NCBI GenBank assembly: GCA_900175165.2
Contig: FWWN02000316.1
Span: 1 to 23,467, forward strand
DNA length: 23,467 nt
Direction: 5' to 3'
Source of the DNA: Rhizomucor pusillus
Lineage: Eukaryota; Mucoromycota; Mucoromycetes; Mucorales; Lichtheimiaceae
Of the stretch, positions 18,378 through 23,467 are shown in pieces. Positions within the stretch are counted from its first letter, which is position 1; each line of letters starts with the position of its first letter. A program made the position numbers and the translations under genes. The notes below the pieces were generated by a model that was not told the origin of the DNA, made no database searches, and saw nothing but the letters and a program-made list of their open reading frames with translations.

Positions 18378-19819
18378 ATGCAACATATTCCTAGCAGCAG
18401 CTATAGTTATGGTTACAGTAAAAAGCGGGCAAGAATAATATCTACGACTGGACAGCTCTCCTGTCATCCGGTACAATCTCAAGATAACCGTGATTCAATA
18501 TCAAAAAGCTCTCCAGCATCTAGCGACATATTATCATATCATATAGTCATAAGTAATGATAACGAGAACGATGATGAAGAAGAAGAAAGACGAACGAAGA
18601 TATCCGATTTTAGCGTTGAATGTTTACATCGCATCTTTGCATTCTGTGCCAACCCACGCGATCTATGCACGATATCGACAGTGTGTCGAAAATGGCATGA
18701 AATTATTAGTGATCAGTGGATGGTAAGTTAATAATATTTGGGAAACTTTCTGATTGTAGAATTTCAATTCAATTGCATTGTTCCTAGTGGCGAAACCTCG
18801 ATGTGGAATGGTCGAAGTTCACTGTATATATGTATAAACTCTACCTCCGTAAATCTACCGCCAAATCATTATCACACACACGATCGCTGAGACTACACGG
18901 CAATCCGACCGTCTTGAGGAAATATCGGCTCCATGCGCCAAACATATACCCGTTTAAAAGCCTGCAATCATTGCATTTACAAGACATGTTTCTCGACGAT
19001 ATGGTGGAAATCGCAATGTGGATGACCAATCTGGAAAAGTTACGCTGTGATAATGTCATTACTCGGCAAGACAACAACGAAATCATGCTCACAGTATTTT
19101 CACGGCTTCAAAAATTACGAATACTTTCCATCACATTTCAGCAACCTTGCAGTCATGCCGGCAATGCATTTAGCATAACTGGACGATCCCGGAAAGCATT
19201 GCCATCGAGTCTCGAGGAACTCTCAATCACCAGCCTTTACGATTCTGAAGAATATCTCATGTCCAAAACAGAGATCCATTTAGCATACGACAACCCTGAA
19301 CTCATGATGCGATGGAACTTAATGGAGGAGTCATTACTGGCAAAGTACCGACCGTTTAGTCATTTGTCACACTTGCGCTCTCTTTCTCTCGGCCGGTGCA
19401 GTGGATTCACTGCACGAGTATGGCGAGAATGCCTGCTACCCTGTACAAAAAACTTGGAGTGTCTTTCCCTGACAGGATGGCGGAGCGGCCGCGAATCGCC
19501 TGTAGCGTGGCAACAGCGGCATGCGCAGGCAACAGTCTACAATATTGATATTCGTGAAGTGCCTGAACAAGTGGAGGAAGCGATAGCCGAGTTGATTGGT
19601 AACATGCAACGGATACGATCGCTCGAATTGAACGACTTTTATTGCGGCCAGGGCATCGTGCAGGGTATTCAGAGTCTGCCAAGTTTACAACCTAGCATCG
19701 TCGGTGCCTCAGTCTTGAACGCGCACGGTCCACTGGAGTGTGTGGCAGATCTGTTACACGTACATGTCTCCTTTTGTAAAATCATCTTTAGCCAGGCGAA
19801 TAAAATAGTCGAGCGGTAA
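18378..19819 (+). CDS. F-box protein (F-box/LRR-like)
   Basis: Probable substrate-receptor subunit of an SCF (Skp1-cullin-F-box) ubiquitin ligase. Model of 458 aa in two exons, 18378-18722 and 18788-19819, with a 65 bp in-phase intron that interrupts the F-box just before WRNLDVEW. The start is the first ATG in the frame, after an in-frame TTG-led leader. The N-terminus is Ser-rich with an acidic stretch (NDNENDDEEEERR, about 60-72). The F-box covers about residues 73-120 (ISDFSVECLHRIFAFC, DLCTISTVCRKWHEII). The remainder contains irregular leucine-rich segments such as LQSLHLQDM, LEKLRCDNV, LRSLSLGRC, LECLSLTGW and IRSLELNDF, consistent with divergent LRRs. Fungal F-box/LRR proteins evolve quickly, so the substrate cannot be guessed. 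A T16 run follows the stop. Confidence 0.85.
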
Positions 19820-19827
19820 CGATGTTC

Positions 19828-19843
19828 TTTTTTTTTTTTTTTT
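19828..19843. repeat. T16 homopolymer after the F-box stop
   Basis: Sixteen consecutive T begin 8 bases after the F-box stop codon, probably within its 3' UTR. Confidence 0.9.
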
Positions 19844-21603
19844 GTTTGAGTCCAAATTGCCCTTCGTCTTTAGCCGCACATGTCGGTGGGGCAGTTGCTG
19901 TTGCTACTGGTTTAGACTGAAAAGATGAAAATATCCTTGGATTTATTGCATGATGTTTATTCAGACGATGAAACCAATAATAGCTACATCGTCTCTGGTG
20001 TGATAAATCCGCGTCGTTTAAAGAGGGGAATGTCCTATGTTCAAATCAGGAAAGCCTTTCTTTCTCACCTTTCTTTGGAGACAATTTCTTTCTATCTTAC
20101 ATATTTGTCAATGGTTGACTTGTGTGGTAGGGTACCTGTAAAGTGTTGTCCTACTGATGAGACAGAGATAAATTAGCAACAACTGGCCTAAAACCCTTTT
20201 GGTTCCACATGATCTCTATGGTAAAAGATCGCTTTTAGCATGTTAGCAGGTGTGTTAAAGAGGAGCCTTTGCCTTATTTAGCTCATCTTTCTTAAACTGA
20301 AATAGCCGGAGTGCTATTACCTCTTATTTTACACCGATTGCAAATTCTCAGTTGTAATTCAACAGTATCTACTAACGTATCTAGTCCCATCAAAACTAGT
20401 TACACCGTTGCTAGGCGGATTACTGTTTCAGAGTTCTTCAATGAGGGAATATATAGATGCGTATGCGGTAGTGTGCGTGTGGGAAACCTACATAGCAAAC
20501 TCACAGTTTTGTGTTCCGAGAGACTACAGAAGGCATAAGGTTAACTTTATTAACTCTTTAAACTATGCAGCATGTGAAAAGAAAATACAAATCGTACACT
20601 ACCTCTCCGTAGAAGCTTCCTGCCACAGTTTGGCATTGCATTCCTGGGTATCTAGAGCAGCGAGAATCTATAAATATTCATCAATACCATAATGCAAAAG
20701 CTGACCAGCTTACGATGATGTAGGATTGGCTAACTGGAGTAACATGTATGCAGCAATGTAGTTTGGGATGACCGACTTATATAGCATGGGTGTCGTCGTA
20801 TTCTATACCTATTGTACCATAGTTTTGGTGGGTAGACCTTCCTAATCGAATACTTAAAGTACATGACGATACCTTTCTATCTCTGAGATCAAACGAACCT
20901 TAGGCGTAGTATTACGATTTGTACACGAGAATACGAGTGAATAGTTCCTTTTTGCGAGTTTGCTATCTGTCGAGCGTTTGATCTGCTGACGATGACGGGT
21001 GATCGGATCGAAGAGAATACATAGCGCGGCAGCAGCGCATGTGGTGCGTACAGAAACAATCGACGCAACCTAGTTCAGATGATCTGGTTGTTGTGAGCAC
21101 AAGTCTAGATATCCTTTTGCACAGCGCCGTAGTTGCAGTCAAATCATGAGCATATCATCTTTAGCAGTAATCTCTCTTATTCCTTTTCCAAATTAAAGTT
21201 GGAAGAATTATGCAACTGTCGGATCATTTTATCAGAAGTCTAAGTGAGACGCTATACTATACTCACTAAACTAAATTTATCCAGGAGTTTAGCACCTCGC
21301 TGTGTAGTGACGGGAGAAACCGCATTTAGCTCGTGCGATCAGACACCCCCACCAACTGCGTATGTGCGTGTAATCAACCCATGGGACAGACTACAGTATC
21401 ATATGAAAACGAGCATAAAAACGGCTATGCTTGGCTTTTAATATGTAGCAAATCAAACGTTCGTTTTCAAGAGGAAGGAAATATAATGTATGTGTAAAGA
21501 CAGAAAGGGACACAAAAATACAGGAAAAACGAGGGACAAAAACATATATAAGAGTAGTGAAATGAAGACTGACAGACATGGGTCGTTAGTGACTATGCAT
21601 AAT

Positions 21604-21619
21604 ATTACTATATAGTAAT
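21604..21619. repeat. 16-bp perfect palindrome
   Basis: The sequence attactatatagtaat equals its own reverse complement. It lies about 85 bases past the Rua1_C stop on the minus strand and, being AT-rich with no loop, is only a weak candidate for a 3' UTR element. Confidence 0.6.
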
Positions 21620-21702
21620 CTGTTTGCAAAAAAGAAGCGGGTATCGGTTAGACTTGGCAGCTGCTTTCCTTGGTATCATGAGTATTGTGAGTTGGAACGA
21701 AT

Positions 21703-23357
21703 TTAAGGCATCCCGACAGGGTAAATAGGTTGCTTTTGGGATGTACTAGGTGAGGCGGAACCGATGTATTTAGCAGGTTTATCGTAAACATGGCACTGTG
21801 TTGCACATGGTAAGGATTACATGTTTGTCAGCATATTACGGGTGGAACAATAATTTTTCATTTGACCATTTTTTTTACCTTGTGAGCATGGCGGTACCAA
21901 AGCAGATTATTCTTTCTTCTGCCATTGCAAACCGGCACGAACTGGCCGCATTGATGGCATAGACCTTCGATAATATCATTTTCGCCGACGCGCTGCTCAA
22001 GTGGTTCGGCGAAATGCTGACCGGAAACGGAGGAAATACCATGAAAAAATTGCTTGTGGTACCTGCTTGTGCATGGGAGGAAGTGTAAATAGCGATGTCA
22101 TTTTCTGGAAGGTTTTGGATGGTTAACCTTACCAATAAGCACTGTTTTTCAGTTGCAGCCATTTCCCTGGTACACAAGTGTCGCAGTAACCCTCCTTGAG
22201 ATGCCCCGAGTATCTGACCCATTTCGGGCTATAATCGTCTTTTTGGTATCGTGGTTTCTGCGGTCGCGGCATCGCTTCTGGGTCATTTTGGATATGGTGC
22301 CAGTCAACGGGTGGCGCTTTGCTGTGCGTATAGTCGGATCCGGGCATGCCCGCAGGCTGTACAGGCTGGGAGTCTAACCAGCTCATGGACTTATTCCGTT
22401 TGCGGGCTTCGTACCTGTTGCCATAAATATCGGGATATGCCACAAGCGGCTCGCTCACACTAGACTTGACAACGAGGCTGTCAACAGTAGAACTGGTCGC
22501 AAAGGGCGAGACAGGACTGAAAGTGGATTGTTGAGGAGATTGTTGCTGTGCTTGCTGCGGAGGTGGTTGATGTTGTCGAGTATCTATTGACGCAGCTGAT
22601 CCTCCGAATTGTTGCTCTTGCTGTGATGCTTGGTTACAAACATTGATTTGCTTTTGATGATTTGCAGAGAAAAGATTGGTCTCGTCGAAGACGGATGCAG
22701 AGTTTGTCATGGAAACTGTGGTCGTCACAAGCGGTGCAGAGTGGTAAGCGTTGCTGCTAGGTGAGTTAGATAGCCAGTAACTTTGAGTTTGTTGTTGTTG
22801 TTGCTCTGCATCTTTTCGTGTCAGCAGCCTTCGCCAAAGTAGAAATTTTTTTCTTTGTTTGTCTCACCTTGCTTCACATACACGGTGTTGGATTGCAGGG
22901 GATGCAACGGCAAACTGTTAACCATCGCTAACCGAGCGTTTTCCGCATACAACATATTCTGCTGACATACTGGGTATGTCTGATGGGGTAAAGAACGCGT
23001 AGGATCGAGAAATGCAGGAGGAGCATGTTGTGTCAACGCGTTGGAAGGTAGCGTGTGCATTGCACCTCCGTGGAAGTTTGTTACCGTATTGCCAGCAATG
23101 CTAGCTTGGGTGGCAGGAGTGCTTGATGCGGTTGCTGCAACGATGTCGGTTGTGCTAGTGCTTTGATTTATCCAGAATGGCACGTCCAACCAGGACATGT
23201 CTAGAGAAATATCGCCATTTTGAGTTGCGACTGTAGAGGAGGAGAGATTTTGTGCAAGAGTATGTGTACTAGTAACAGCCGGTATATTTGCCGCTATTAT
23301 CGGCATACTTTCATTCGTCTGCTGCGAAGCTTGCATTGGGGCTGTTTGGAAATACAT
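21703..23357 (-). CDS. Rua1_C (DUF4451) domain transcriptional regulator, Gln-rich
   Basis: Fungal regulator with the C-terminal zinc-type domain named after Ustilago Rua1. Model of 479 aa in four exons: 23357-22868, 22805-22133, 22062-21879, 21795-21703. Introns are 62, 70 and 83 bp, in phase. The N-terminal two thirds are low complexity, with Ser/Thr/Ala-rich and Gln-rich stretches (EQQQQQTQ at the first junction, PPPQQAQQQSPQQS) and two similar short motifs, MSWLDVPFW and MSWLDSQPV. The domain starts near residue 345 with PRYQKDDYSPKWVRYSG and holds GYCDTCVPGKWLQLKNSAYW, YHKQFFHGISSVSG, EGLCHQCGQFVPVCNGRR and LLWYRHAHK. The last intron splits it exactly before CHVYDKP; without that splice the protein would end VKKMVK. 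The two CxxC pairs plus His-x-His/Cys-His suggest zinc binding. Targets are unknown. Confidence 0.9.
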
Positions 23358-23467
23358 GTTGCTAAAGCATATACTGGAAAGTGAAAGGCAAGTTTGTCGG
23401 TAAGTGAGAGAAGAGGAAAAGTACGATCGTCGTTCAAGGTACCGGACCTTTTGTTTTTTATTTGTTC
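23358..23467. other. 5' flank of the Rua1_C gene
   Basis: The final 110 bases lie upstream of the Rua1_C start codon on the minus strand. They are pyrimidine-rich on the transcribed sense (ttttcctcttctctcac), typical of a fungal 5' leader. A short ATG CTT TAG lies just upstream of the start on the sense strand, a minimal upstream ORF. Confidence 0.5.

Larger units (their letters stand above)
19820..21702. other. 1.9 kb gap between the convergent F-box and Rua1_C genes
   Basis: No supported gene. T16 lies at 19828-19843. A plus-strand frame 19925-20176 (83 aa, real ATG, MKISLDLLHDVYSDDE) and overlapping frames at about 20311-20692 lack domains, and the latter are broken across frames. They could be decayed gene or transposon remnants, but I recognise no transposase, reverse transcriptase or terminal repeats. 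A perfect 16-base palindrome (attactatatagtaat) lies at 21604-21619, in the probable 3' UTR of the Rua1_C gene. Confidence 0.5.

Noticed and set aside
1..23467. tRNA, rRNA, CRISPR, toxin, viral or intact transposon sequences
   Set aside because: I looked by eye for tRNA box motifs, repeat-spacer patterns, terminal repeats and polymerase or transposase motifs and found none that hold up. A covariance-model and repeat-library scan would be decisive.

Overview
This is a 23.5 kb piece of a eukaryotic nuclear genome, almost certainly fungal and most likely from an early-diverging (Mucoromycota/Mucorales-type) lineage. The genes are compact, protein-coding and rich in short GT-AG introns (about 50-100 bp), with intergenic gaps of 50 bp to 1.9 kb. 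The protein set is fungal: a Slp1/Cdc20 ending most like fission yeast Slp1, a Taf14-type YEATS protein, a Rua1_C-domain regulator, a fungal DUF262 protein and a Yet3/BAP31 protein. The lineage is inferred from gene content and intron style, not from a marker gene. No rRNA, tRNA, CRISPR array or intact mobile element was recognised. There are no operons; each gene is its own transcription unit.

Layout, left to right: 3' end of a Cdc20 APC/C activator (+, 23-445); C2H2 zinc-finger protein (-, 699-1534); eIF3 subunit H (-, 1813-3045); electron transfer flavoprotein beta (-, 3633-4628); BAP31/Yet3 ER membrane protein in nine tiny exons (+, 5307-6311); an ATRIP/Rad26-like checkpoint protein in eleven exons (-, 6362-9174); a Taf14-like YEATS + ET protein (+, about 9471-10872); SAP18 with an RGG tail (+, 11475-12171); a DUF262 protein (-, 12458-14141); a 1.7 kb gap; a homeodomain factor (-, 15849-17047); a small single-pass membrane protein (+, 17605-17895); a doubtful small ORF (about 17990-18337); an F-box protein (+, 18378-19819); a 1.9 kb gap; and a Gln-rich Rua1_C regulator (-, 21703-23357).

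Most gene models were built by hand by joining exons across GT-AG introns and checking that phase and family motifs continue over each junction. All spliced models keep frame from ATG to stop. Several genes act in nuclear regulation (Cdc20, ATRIP-like, Taf14, SAP18, the homeodomain factor, the zinc-finger protein, Rua1_C), but they belong to unrelated complexes and nothing indicates that they form one functional cluster.

The best candidate for something under-described is the DUF262 gene. It keeps the core motifs of a domain best known from bacterial phage-restriction enzymes (GmrSD, SspE, BrxU) but sits in an intron-rich fungal gene without a nuclease partner. Other points of interest are the enlarged Taf14, the RGG-tailed SAP18, and the polyalanine tract beside the homeodomain.
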